Source: Fragilaria crotonensis (taxonomy: Eukaryota > Bacillariophyta > Fragilariophyceae > Fragilariales > Fragilariaceae). Taken from it: DNA of 32,066 nucleotides. Position 1 is the first letter of the stretch; every line of letters begins with the position of its first letter. This document shows, piece after piece, positions 11,182 through 21,645 of the stretch. The notes below the pieces were generated by a model that had not been told where the DNA came from, did not search any database, and saw only the letters and a program-made list of their open reading frames with translations. A program made the translations under genes and the position numbers. The DNA is taken from the NCBI GenBank assembly GCA_022925895.1, contig JAKSYS010000699.1, positions 1 to 32,066 on the forward strand, given 5' to 3'.

Positions 11182-11411
11182 CAATTCTTATTATTCAACT
11201 CAAAAATATCTGAGATTTAGTTGCTGTGTACTTCACTTTTACAAACGCCTATAATTTTCACTAGAACAAGGCATGAATGCTGTTCCAGCAGTCATGTGGG
11301 CAATTCTCATTCAACTCAAAACTATCTGAGATTTCGTTGCTGTGTACTTCACTTTTCAAACGCTTATAGTTTTAACTAGAACAAGACATGAATGCCGTTC
11401 CAGCAGTCATG
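11182..11411. repeat. Tandem duplication (~116 bp) covering the 3' end of the SelO gene
   Basis: Segment 11182-11296 repeats at 11301-11411 with about 90% identity by eye (shared words ATCTGAGATTT, GTTGCTGTGTACTTCACTTT, CTAGAACAAG, CCAGCAGTCATG). The second copy contains the last 13 SelO codons and the stop; the first copy is a spare 3' fragment in which the stop is lost. It occupies the gap between the convergent Cys-module and SelO genes and so may carry the shared 3' UTR or poly(A) region. Confidence 0.85.
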
Positions 11412-13644
11412 AATGCCTCTTCCGGCGTACGTCGGTAGTACTTTTGTTGTTCCAGAGTTCCCTCATCGTAGGGATTTTGTATGAGTGCATACAAATCATG
11501 TAGTTCATCATCATTGCCATTGGCGGCGTCGCTATACGCCTTGACCAGCATCCATTCGCGAAGCACGTATTTGGGGTTGCTCATTCTCATGCGTTCCCCG
11601 TCACCACTGGAAGTGTCTCCTACCACATCCGCCAACAGTGTACGCCATTGCGTGATCCACTCAAGGTACTGCTGACGATACGACGGCGTGAGCGGTTCGT
11701 AGAATGGACTCGCATCGCCATCGGCAACGACAACTTGGAGCATGGCTTCATACATGTCTGGGTCGTCATTTTCGTAGTCATCGAATTCTGCGGCAACCAT
11801 GGTCAGTTGTCGGAAGAATAGGTCCAATCCACACGGGTAATCTTCATGAGACTTCGAAGCGTGTTCCACAAATCATCGGCGATTTCCGCATCATCAGGGA
11901 ATCCCAATTTGCGTCGAAAGACAGCATCGACTTGATCTTCAAACAAGGTCTTGGCACGGATCATGAATTTATCAATCAACTCGTCAGTAGTATCAGCACC
12001 ACCCTCGGCAGCTGCAGCTGCGGCAATGACTGGAACCACAGACTCGACCAAGACTTGGTAATTCACATAGCCCGCGGCAGGTTGGTTCATGAATCCAAAG
12101 TGACTGCCACTTCTGTGAGTTTTGCAAAGGGAGATGAAAGAGGGAGTGAGATTAGCGGTTCACCAGACAAATTTTATACATGTATCGATGAAAACGTACC
12201 CAGTCCACTTGGCAAACAATGGATTGTACTCCTCCATGAATCCGAATGGTCCATAGTCCATCGTATGTCCGCCGACCAAACAATTATCAGCATTGAAATT
12301 TCCTTGGCAAAATCCGACACGAATCCATTCGGATGTCATTTGTGCCAATCGTTCTGCTGATCGCTCGAGCAAGATGGTTGCCGCACTGGCAATATCCTGT
12401 TGGTCGATAAAGGGAGTGTACGCTTCGTCGCGAAATTCGCGATAGCAGGCATGCCACACCAACTCTTGCAATTCTTTCCATTCCAACGTTGTCGTATCGT
12501 AACGAGGTTGTTGGTTTGGGGCATCGGAATCTTGTGACTTTTGTGGTTGTTGCTTCTTATTGACGCGTCGGGCAAAGAGATCGAAATGTCCAACCCGAAC
12601 AAAGGAAGGGGCAACGCGACATGCAATGGCACATGGTTCTCGAATCATGATATTTGGATCGACTTTTTCATTCCGCAATTGTGCCAACAATACTCTTCGT
12701 TCTTCCTCCGTGTAGCTCGCCAACCTGGGATCATCTTCTTCTGGGAGTTGCAATTTGGACCCCTCGGAATACCACGGTCGATTGACGGTATCAGTCCCAC
12801 TCACAACCAGGGAGAGTGCTCGTGTGGTTCGTACTCCTAGATAATGCATGGCCTCACTGGCTAGGAATTCTCGAATGGAACTCCGGAGGACGGCACGACC
12901 ATCGGCACCCCGACAGAACGGGGTCGGACCGCTGCCCTTGAGCTGCAATTCGTGATTGTGGAATTCTCCAATGGATATGGCACGCCCATCGCCGTAGCCA
13001 TTGCCAGTACCATAAGGACAATTGTTGGTGTATCGAGTTCCCATGATGGAGAGGGCATATGGTGTGGCCCAAGATTGAATAGTATTGGTACTGGTCGTGG
13101 TATCAGCACTGTCAGGAGCAATTTCAGTGTCAGTCGGAAGGCCATTGCCAGAAACAAAATTGAGGAATTCTGGAGATTCGAGTGTCGATTCGGAAAGGTG
13201 CAATAGGTTCTTGGCAACATCTTGTGATGCGAGAATCAAGCGCGGATCCCTCAATCCCGTTGGTTCCACGAGAACATAATGCCCATTAAAGACTTGACGT
13301 TTGGTGCGGTTACTGTCTGTGTCCGACAAGCCCTCGAAGCGGCTGGATTTGGCTAAATTCTCTGGTGTTTCGGGTGATAATTGTTTGATCCAACTGTTTT
13401 GGAACTCAATCGAACGAAGGGATGTGGATTCCATGGTGGTCTTGTTCGGAGGAGCAATACTGAAGGCTCTCGCTGAAGGAATGGAAATTGACAGGTACGT
13501 GGATGTTGATGTTACTGCCAAAACTGCCAATGGCGTGAATTTCATGCTCTTCACAGATGTTGTTCTTGAAATTGAAAATGGAAATAAATGTCGAAATTGA
13601 GTCCTTGTGAAACGATAACCGAGCGCAACAACTTGGTGGGGCAT
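11372..13644 (-). CDS. SELENOO: Selenoprotein O homologue (SelO/YdiU protein adenylyltransferase), Cys form
   Basis: Exon 1 is 13644-12200 and exon 2 is 12112-11372; with one missing base near 11821 they give about 728 residues. SelO proteins are kinase-fold enzymes that transfer AMP from ATP to protein Ser, Thr or Tyr, and are usually mitochondrial in eukaryotes. Diagnostic blocks: QLKGSGPTPF (234-243), GRAVLRSSIREFL (249-261), SEAMHYLGVRTTRAL, CQGNFNADN (446-454, in place of the usual HGVMNTDN) and MDYGPFGFM (462-470, the DFG-like metal site). After the intron comes HFGFMNQPAAGY. The protein ends FMSCSS; the Cys three residues from the end stands where other SelO proteins have Sec. The frame break lies between DWT and FFRQLT, a conserved join with no room for an intron. 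Two candidate starts give different targeting signals (ATG at 13644 or at 13545). Confidence 0.92.
12113..12199 (-). other. Intron of the SelO gene (87 bp)
   Basis: On the minus strand the donor is ACTGG|GTACGT and the acceptor CTCACAG|AAGTGG. Splicing joins FAKWTG to SGSHFGFMNQP, which restores the family alignment; the unspliced frame ends at a stop at 12160-12162. Confidence 0.85.
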
Positions 13645-14315
13645 GCAGATCGCAAATCAAATCAGGGCAAAGTGTATTCGAAGTATCTGATACGAGTTGG
13701 GACTGTGATGAGTGGGATGTACTGGTACACGTCGTTAACACAGTTGATTAAGAGTGTTTTGTGATTCAACCTTGCGCTTGCAATTATATGATCGATGACT
13801 GATGAGTTGGTGACAGTGACGATATGTGTAGGTGTATGATACGTCAATGCTGGTACGAATAGCACGGAACCAGCAACCCAGTGTGCCAACCAGCCATGGG
13901 AAATGGAAAAAAATGTAAGAACAGGTGGCGACTGGCGACCCGGACAACAACATGCCCGAGACAGTACCAGGCATTTGCGTACAAAATACATGACGATGTC
14001 ACGGACGACGTGGTTCAGCGTCACGAATCACGAATCACGAGACTCACACATCCTGGCGCATTCACAACAGTACTGTAGCTGTACTCCAGTACTCCGACTA
14101 CAGTAGCACACCTCTGTTCTCTCAGTATGTTACTGTCTTACTGTAGTACTGTATGTCGGTACATTGAACGTGCAGACATCAGTACTGTGACGTGGGCGCT
14201 GACGTCAAAAGAGTGAAACCTTGCCGGACCCAATTCTGACCACACGTTCTGTTGCTGCGTCGCCATTGTATCTCGCCACGATATAAAACCGGTTTCACGC
14301 TGTAGCGCGTTACGA
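13645..14315. promoter_or_regulatory. SelO upstream region with GTACTG-rich DNA and CRE-like sites
   Basis: No gene is seen. A run of GTACTG/CAGTAC words occupies about 14065-14185. A palindromic TGACGTCA lies at 14200-14207 and a TGACGT half-site at 14188-14193. TGACGT is the core of the CO2/cAMP-responsive bZIP sites described in the diatom Phaeodactylum. The sites are about 550 bp upstream of the SelO start, so a role in that gene is only a guess. Confidence 0.35.
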
Positions 14316-15380
14316 GTTGAAACTGGGAATGCCTAATGCACTAAAACTTAAGGAGCAAACTAAAGCCCCTAAACCAATCAGAATCCGCGGAGACGTCATA
14401 GGGGAGAGGGGTAAAAATAGTCATCTGAGGTGATCGTTATCTTATACATGCATATAAATGTATATTCAAATTGCACGCCGGCATCGCAACGCTACGTTTT
14501 CAACGTCCAGTTTTGAAATTAGATAAGGAAAATAGTACTGCACTATTAAACTTACGTAGTCCACAGTAGGTAGAATCACGTAGAAACGGTCTTGAAAAGA
14601 CTGGTACGCATCCGGATGAGCACAAAACAATTAAATTGTATTTTGCGACAATGGACCCTCAACTGTTGACAGTTGAGGGTCCATTCTCTTGTAGTTGACC
14701 CTTTTTTAACTTTCCAATCTGTATCCTCTATTCATGTAGCAATTGTAGTCTGTCAGTTGTAGTGACCATGGGAGTGAAGCTGTTTTGATTGATTTTCATC
14801 GCATTTTTTCCAAGGGTCTCACCTGACAACAACACCGGCGTACGGAAACATGTTGTATGGCGTACTGTCGTAGTAGCATTACTCGTACTGAAGTAGTTGC
14901 ATTCGTATCGATTTACTGTTTTTCATATCAATACATGTCACGTGCTACTGTAGTACACACGACGACAAACTCCCGTAGACATCCAGTATCAGACGATCGT
15001 TGATTTGTCTTCGTAGTATTTCAGGAGCCGATTTGTACGAAGACACGCCAACCTGGTACAATGTATGCATACAAGTCCTTGGTGTGCATACAGATTACGT
15101 ATATCGTATATATCGTATGCCCATGCATTTGCATAAATGAATGTGAGTTCAAAACTCGAATGCACATGAAGATCCTCTCTTACATGTCTAAGATTATGTA
15201 TGTATACGAATATGCATGATCGAATTTTTCAAAGCCTCGATCGAAGTGCTTTATTTAGAGAGGGGTGCAAATAGTCATTGAGGACGAAACTCGAAATGAT
15301 GACGTCTCCGCGGATTCTGATTGGTTTAGTGTTTAGTTTGCTCCTTAAGTTTTAGTGCATTAGGCATTCCCGTTGAAACT
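14316..15380. mobile_element. Non-autonomous TIR transposon (Mutator-like) with 9-bp target duplication
   Basis: The element is 14325-15371 (1,047 bp). Its ends are inverted repeats of about 75 and 73 bp (14325-14399 and 15299-15371) starting GGGAATGCCTAATGCACTAA; they match almost perfectly apart from a small difference near 14365. Identical 9-bp direct repeats GTTGAAACT flank it at 14316-14324 and 15372-15380. Long TIRs with a 9-bp duplication are typical of Mutator-like elements. The interior has no transposase, so it must depend on a partner elsewhere. A direct sub-repeat, GAGAGGGGT...ATAGTCAT, lies just inside both ends in the same orientation (about 14403-14430 and 15258-15283). The clean TSD and near-identical TIRs suggest recent movement. 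Confidence 0.88.
14650..14685. repeat. Perfect 17-bp hairpin inside the TIR element
   Basis: AATGGACCCTCAACTGT and its exact reverse complement are separated by only two bases (TG). A T-run (CCCTTTTTT) follows about 15 nt later at 14699-14707. It may form a cruciform or an RNA hairpin. Confidence 0.9.
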
Positions 15381-16756
15381 TGACGATGCGCTTGTTGCCT
15401 TTATTGAAAACAATAGCAAACGATTCATGATGCATCGCAAACGTTGAATGATTCATGATGACCAGTGTTCAGTGTTCAGTGGTCAAGATACAAGATGTAT
15501 TTTGCAGACATCCGGTGATTGCATTACGACCATGACGCGAACAATAGCAAGTACCTCGTAGCAAGCAGGTATGTGAAGCGCAAACACGCGAAAATGTGTG
15601 ACTTTGTCATGGCGCAATTCGTTAAATCCAGTAAGAACTATGGACATTGTTCAAGTTACATGTTGTTGTTGGGAAGCCGTTGAAATGATGACTTTCAAGT
15701 ACAGGCTTAATCTTTTCTGAATGATAATTGTCGATCAATGCTTTTTCGACCGATCAACGGCTCTCCAACAACAATCACAGCAATTGTGAATGGCATACCA
15801 GACGACATCATTACCACCACCAATACCAAACTAACATTCTTGTTTTTGTGCTTTCCTCTACAATAGTACTCCGAGTACGACTTGGACGTGCATTGGCAAA
15901 CTGCGCATGACGTTGAATAAAAATGTCTCCACAAGAAACGAGCCCCAACCGAGTTTGGAATACAGCACGAGGATATGCACGTAATGTCGTTCTCTCCCTT
16001 TGATCCGAGCCGGAGAACAGTTCTTGCCATAATCCCACCTGGCAGGGTTGTGATGCAAGGAATCATGACATTGTAACGTCAATTCGGTTCGAACAACACT
16101 GGCAACGGGATGATGATCATTAAAAGAATAACGTGACGTTTTGGCAAACATGTTGCACTGTTGCTGTTACGAAGAAATTGACCAAAAATAGTACTCCGAG
16201 CAGTAGTCATCAGGAGTAAGCATGATTGGGTCGTAGAGTGTAGACGAACTCGACCACAATTCTCCATCAAACCCTCATTTGACTCCTCCCAATTGTTGTC
16301 GACACTCGAGTACATTGTCGTTGTCGATTCTTATTTCATGACTTTGTTCTTTTTTCCTTCCCTTTATCGACACACGTCTAATATTTGGTGATACAAGTAT
16401 ATCAGGAAGGATACAATAATGTATGGAATCAAAAGGCAAAGCACCAAGAAGTTCAATATCATGATGACAGAGATGTGCGTGTTTGTGTATGTATGATTCT
16501 GTGTGTGTGATTGAGAGCGAACGAGAGGTGGGAATGGGAGAATGCTGTTGTGCTTGAATTGAATGATATGACGAATGTCATTGCCATTGGCTCGACACTC
16601 TACATGTACTTTTTACCGTCTACCATACCCGGGATACGGTACTAGAGTACCTCAATCCCACCACACCCAGAGTACGCGTCATTGATACACGGAAAGATGC
16701 GATTGGCACAATCGGCAATGACTCCTTTGAATATATAACCCCAAACATTGAAAAGT
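15381..16756. other. Intergenic region without a supported gene
   Basis: About 1.4 kb. Minus-strand frames of about 100-120 codons exist (15707-16066, 15858-16151), but they show no family motif and overlap each other in different frames. The 13-bp word ATAGTACTCCGAG occurs at about 15864 and 16188. A GTGTGT-rich stretch lies at about 16474-16515. Nothing else stands out. Confidence 0.4.
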
Positions 16757-17863
16757 GTAGGACAAAAAAAAGGACAATTTTTGGCGATCCTCGCTATCTC
16801 CAGATTTCCAATACCACTAAAATCGTAGTCGTACATCCTGTTCCTGACTTCATGACCTTTCCAAATCAGTGCTGCTTTCCTATTTTGTCCTAAAAATGGT
16901 GGAGTTACATTGATGCAAAGAAAGACCAATTTTGTGGTCGTCGCAAAACTTTTTGTCCTAAATGAATCGCTCTGGAAAGGACAAATTATCCAAAAATTCA
17001 CCGTACAAAAATCAATCTTCGGATATTTACGTGGTGAAATCCCGTGTTAAATCTCATCTTCACAATGATCATGACTGCTATCTCTGAATTTACCGACAAC
17101 ACTACTTTCTATCACAACAAAAAGCTCTGTCATGCCCATCTTGAGGGTATTGTGATCACTTTTTTGTGGTCTGGCATCTAATGGCTGCACAATCGGCACT
17201 TTCGTCAATTTTTAGATTTTCACGTGTTAAATTGCCGTGTTAAATATCATCTTCACAATGATCATGTCCCCTGTCCCCAAAAACACCGACAAGAACCCTT
17301 TCAATCATATCAAAAGGCTCTGTCCTGTCCACCTTTTGGGTCTTGCAATCACCTTCTTGCTGTCCGGCATCAAGTGACTGCACAATAGGCACTTTTGTCA
17401 TGGTCAACGACAATCAACGCCAAACAACGCCAAATCACGCCAAATCTTGACAATTTCCGGGTTAGTTGTTGATCATCTCCGGGTGTGTTCGTAAAAAACA
17501 AGTCGTGTTTTGCTTTTTTGGGTCTTGTTATCGCTAAAACTTGCTGCCGAGACCATGTGGATTATGTAATTCGAAGTAACGTTCCATCTTATGCTCTGAC
17601 GTTAAATCTGAGTACGCAGAGCTGTAGATGACAACAAAGGCAACGTACAGTGAGTCATACAGCCCGATCCGTGACATACAGCGAGTAAGCCAACAAGATT
17701 ACGGGGTTATTATCGACATTAACACGGCACTCGCCGTGTTAAATTTCATTAACCCGTGATTTTAAGGTTACGTTTTGTCCTATTGCTAAATCCGCCAAAG
17801 GACAAAATGGGTTCGGCGATTCGGATAAATTATTTTTTTTTGTCCTACCCGGTAGGACAAAAA
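16757..17863. repeat. Putative inverted-repeat element with GTAGGAC ends
   Basis: GTAGGACAAAAAAAA at 16757-16771 is exactly inverted at 17834-17848. The GGACAAA/TTTGTCC word recurs several times inside (near 16772, 16955, 16978, 17775 and 17800). The right end forms a 13-bp palindrome around one C at 17837-17863 (GTCCTACC-C-GGTAGGAC core). No target duplication is evident, and part of the match is an A-run, so element status is tentative. A 119-codon minus frame crosses the left end (16642-17001) and has no recognisable motif. Confidence 0.45.
17042..17400. repeat. Diverged 193-bp tandem duplication
   Basis: The unit starting CCGTGTTAAAT at 17042 repeats at 17235. Shared words in order: TCATCTTCACAATGATCATG, CACCGACAA/TACCGACAA, AAAAGGCTCTGTC/AAAAGCTCTGTC, GGCATC, and GACTGCACAAT/GGCTGCACAAT followed by GGCAC. 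A further CGTGTTAAAT occurs near 17737. Confidence 0.75.
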
Positions 17864-18069
17864 TGTTTGGGGATAAGCATATTTGGCTAGTATAGCCGTA
17901 TGAATATACGGATAGAAGGATATGGGATATACTATGCTACACGACTGAGAATTACCGGTACAAATAGGTGGCACTGTACTTTCAGGCTGCCAATCGCACA
18001 TCGTGACATCGTGACTCGTGACATCGTGACACGCCACACCCCAACATTCTCCACAAACCTTCCACCAGC

Positions 18070-19956
18070 ATGTTGTTCGAACCCAAATCGTCGTCCTCCT
18101 CCTCCTCCTCCTCCTCGTTACCATCCTCACCAACATCAGTACCAATGTCAATTTCATCATTACCACCACTATCACAATCACAATCATCATCCATTCTGTT
18201 GTTAGTATCTGCCTTTTTGGCCGCAGGTACGACTGGTGGGACATCGTATGCGTTTGGGATATACGGACAGGCCTTGAAATCCAGTTTGCATTTGACGCAG
18301 AGTCAATTGGATACGATATCCTCTGCCAACTTTGCAGCAGGAATGATGAGCTGGATTCCAGGATTGATGGTGGACCAATGGGGAATTAAATTTGGTATGG
18401 TCGGGGGTGGAATGTTGGGTGCCATGGCACTCGTGTCATTCTGGGCAGTAGCGACGCAATGTGGACAAGATGAACGAGGACAAATGCAACACCATCAACA
18501 ACAAGTGCAGGATCAACCATTCAATACCAACACATTAGTCGCAATCCTAAGTAGTTGCGCAGTTGTCATATTCATGGCAAGTGCTCTCATTACAGGAAGC
18601 GTCTTCAAGATCATGGTAAAATCCACCTCGCAAGAGCACAGAGGACAGGCTGTGGGAGCCGCCAAGGGATACGTTGGACTTGGAAGTGGTGCCTATGCCG
18701 TTCTCTTTGAAAGTTTGCGACGGAGCACCGATTTGGACTTTTTGCCCATGGCCGCCTTTTTCTTCATTGCTGCAGCATCGTTACCAGCACTCTGTTTGTT
18801 ACCATCCAAACGAGACGAACATGTGGTCCGCACTGATACGACCACACACGCACATTATTACTCACTATACATGGGATTAGTTGCAATGGCCGTTCTTGTT
18901 GTTGGACAATCGATTGTCCAATTGCTGTCGTCAGATGACGATTTCGAGTCCAGCACTAACTCAAAACGCGAAACGAAAAACGAAACTCCAGATTATTTCA
19001 TGTCCCTCATGGTGCCACTTGTGTGGTTCGGTCCTATACTTGGATTGTTGATACTGCCGAGACGAAAATACGATTGTTTGTCCACCGATTTTCAGGACGC
19101 TGCGGATGACGAGGAATTTCTTTTGAAAACGGACGGGGACACGAAACCCAACATTCCATACACCACCGATGTCGTCGATGACTTTGAAGACGAAATTGAT
19201 CCCATTGGCAGTGGTTCGCAAGTGGCAACTCCAGTCCTTCACGACTTTACCCTCCGGCAAATGCTTGGAACAACGTCCGCCTGGCTCATGTTATGGACCT
19301 GTACCATCCTCGTGGGTGGAGGGACTGTCATGACCAATAATTTGGGTCAAATGGTACAGGCTCTGCGATTTGACCCCAAGGTAGTTCCCGCGGCATTGAG
19401 TCTCTTTAGTGTGGCACAATCCTTTGGTCGCGTCATGACGGGAAGTTGGAGTTCCATGGCCAAACGACGAACGTCATTCCTCATTCTGGCATCGGTGGCT
19501 GGTTTCGGGTCTCACGCAATTCTTGCCATTAGTACGGAACTAATGTCATTCATCGGAGGTGTCTTCTTGTCCGGCCTTGCCTTTGGTATGGTGTGGCCGC
19601 TCATGGTTCTCATCACTGGCGAACTATTCGGACCATCTCACGTTGGAGCAAACTACATGGTACGTTGACGCTACTTTTCGCCATGCTTTTGTGATTTACA
19701 CCTTCTCACTTGATCCTCATCAAAATGTCACTCGCAGTTTTATGACGGTCTCACTTGTGCCATTGGTACTCTTGCGCTCTCCAAATTTGTTGCCCAACGG
19801 GTGTACGAAAGTCATGTTGAGACTGGCACCACCACCTGTTATGGACCAGAGTGCTTCCGCGCCACCAACATGATCATTGCCGGCCTTTCGGCGACCTGCA
19901 TCCTGACGAGCTGTTGCCTTTGCTGTACAAAGCTTACGAAACAAACATATGGATAG
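18070..19956 (+). CDS. MFS transporter, nodulin-like/NFD4 group, two exons
   Basis: Exons 18070-19659 and 19738-19956 give a 602-residue multi-pass membrane protein. After a Ser-rich N-terminus with about ten consecutive Ser (residues 7-16), hydrophobic segments alternate with loops in a 6+6 pattern split by a long acidic central loop (about residues 340-395). Family features include the first-helix block GTSYAFGIYGQALK, the loop VDQWGIKFG after helix 2, RGQAVGAAKGYVGLGSG near 195, and VGANYM-FYDGLTCAIG across the splice join. These match plant nodulin-like (NFD4) and related MFS proteins; the substrate is unknown and should not be assumed. The 78-bp intron is phase 0; without it the frame stops at 19666-19668. 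An in-frame Met at residue 26 would skip most of the Ser run and is an alternative start. Confidence 0.85.
19660..19737 (+). other. Intron of the MFS gene (78 bp, phase 0)
   Basis: Donor ACATG|GTACGT and acceptor CTCGCAG|TTTTAT. Splicing yields the last membrane helices and a 73-residue C-terminal part ending KQTYG, before the TAG at 19954. Confidence 0.88.
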
Positions 19957-20499
19957 AATAGAACGCATCTGATTACATCATAACAATACTGTATTCATTG
20001 TAGCAGTTCAGACAACGCATGTGTTTTCCCCGTCGGAACAATACAACTCGAACGTTATATTTTGATGTCTCGAAAGACATTATATTGACACAGACCCTAT
20101 AGCAGCTTGAAGGTTTTGAGTGTCCTTTCATGTATATCTGCTGAAATCTATTTCAAAAATGGAACATTGGATCATGACATCACCAAACACCCAAACTCAA
20201 CCTCTCTGTTGACTTCATGACGCTCGTTTCGTTGCTCAACGACGATGGACAATGTTCACCACCATTACGGGAGGACGTTCGTCAGACAAGTAGTGGCTGT
20301 CCCAAGTCTTGCCGCGGCGTTTTGTTCGATGCTCGTGTCGTTGTTTGGCTTGATAATAAATATCATCAACAGCGACATCATCACGATCGTGTACTCGTCG
20401 TAGTGATGATGACGACGATGGTCGTTGACATGATCGTGTGCTCATGGCACGGACTGGATGAGTGGGGCGTTGTGTTGTGTTCTTCCTAGAATCTCAGGT
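19957..20499. other. MFS 3' flank; no gene seen
   Basis: About 540 bp. Short opposing frames (20217-20489 plus, 20236-20445 minus) overlap and lack any motif. The GATGATGACGACG stretch near 20403-20417 is low complexity. Confidence 0.4.
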
Positions 20500-21645
20500 A
20501 TTGCTCTCAGAGTCGATTGACAATGGGCGCATATCGGCCCATCTATCAATGATGACGTCGACGTCGACAGGGGAATTGCGTTCTTTGTACCGACAACCGG
20601 ATCGTGTACTGGAGGCGCGGACGGGACCCGCAGGACGGCTCCCTGAAACAATAGAGGCGGCCCATCCATTTCCTTGAAGAAAATCATGGGTAGCTGCCAC
20701 TCGGAGAGATTGGATGGATTCGCGCTCCACGTGATCCCTACTTTTGATCCTCGAGCGACTAGTGCCTCGTTGTTGGTACTCTGGCGATATGTCTTGGTCA
20801 GCAATTGATGGTCGCACATCAATAGTCGCAACAGGGAAGTGCTTCCCTGTACTTGTACTGCTGTAAATATCGTCAGAACTGGCTTCGAACTGCACTGTCC
20901 TTGATTTTGATCGTTGCCTTGTGTTTTGTGATGTCAGGGTTTTGTGAAGTGTGCAATGTTCGCTCGGAGTTGCTCAGCGAGTATGTTGCGGTGGTCCTCG
21001 CCGTTGACGTAGAATGGCTGCTGGCCTTCTTCATTAGAAAGCTTGGGCTTTCGAGCCACATCGCGATTGGCTGTTCATCACGTACAAGAGCTTGATGGTG
21101 GCGTTCGATTTCCCAGGAGCTGGGATTGGGCTTTGGGCACAGTCTATCGATTGTTTTTGACTGTACGATTGAGTTCTCATTATGGTCAATGCATGAGTTT
21201 GCTCTTTCGTCTCATTGTGGTCCCAAACACCTTGCCCTCCCTGTGATCCCCGGAATGAAGTAGGTTTGAGCAATGATCTTTGCAAAGGCACTCCTCAGTT
21301 TCACCTGTGATTGCATGTTCATCGAATGAATCCTTAATGAAGGGTTTAGTTCATGTTGAACCGTATACTTGACGCCTGATTGCCAGGATGAAACAAGAGT
21401 CGATTGACAATGGGCGCATATAGTTCTCATTATGGTCAATGCATGAGTTTGCTCTTTCGGGCTCATTGTCATCCTGCAAACACCTTGCCCCCTGTGATCC
21501 CCGGAATGAAGTAGGTTTGAGCAATGATCTTCGCAAAGGCACTCCTCGGTTTCACCTGTGATTGCATGTTCATCGAATGAATCCTTAATGAAGGGTTTAG
21601 TTCATGTTGAACCGTATACTTGACGTCTGACTGCCAGGATGAAAC
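20500..21645 (-). repeat. Dispersed repeat, copy 1 (decayed protein-like sequence)
   Basis: Shares blocks with 22739-23690. On the minus strand the translations align in matching frames: ESIQSL, then LQGNG, then a RPAGPVRASSTRS-type block here against ESIQSL, LQGNG and RPAAPVRSSSSRS in copy 2. Near the other end, AQTYFIPGITGG here matches AETYFIPGITGG there. The DNA words CGTTCGATTTCCCAGG and GCAAAGGCACTCCT also recur. Conservation of peptide rather than only DNA suggests a former coding family, now with stops and shifts. The product is unknown. Confidence 0.6.
21172..21645. repeat. Tandem duplication of about 250 bp within repeat copy 1
   Basis: The segment from AGTTCTCATTATGGTCAATG at 21172 recurs at 21422 and can be followed to CCAGGATGAAAC (21383-21394 and 21634-21645) with only scattered changes. 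The word AGTCGATTGACAATGGGCGC preceding unit 2 (near 21400) is also found near 20510, linking the two ends of the repeat. Confidence 0.85.

Noticed and set aside
15707-16151. Two minus-strand ORFs of about 100-120 codons
   Set aside because: They overlap in different frames, show no motif or signal, and sit in otherwise featureless intergenic DNA.
16642-17001. Minus-strand 119-codon ORF
   Set aside because: It crosses the left end of the GTAGGAC inverted-repeat unit and contains the translated repeat words; no domain is recognisable.
21086-21101. CGTTCGATTTCCCAGG resembling a tRNA B box
   Set aside because: No matching A box or cloverleaf can be drawn around it, and the word is part of the dispersed repeat (also near 23480).
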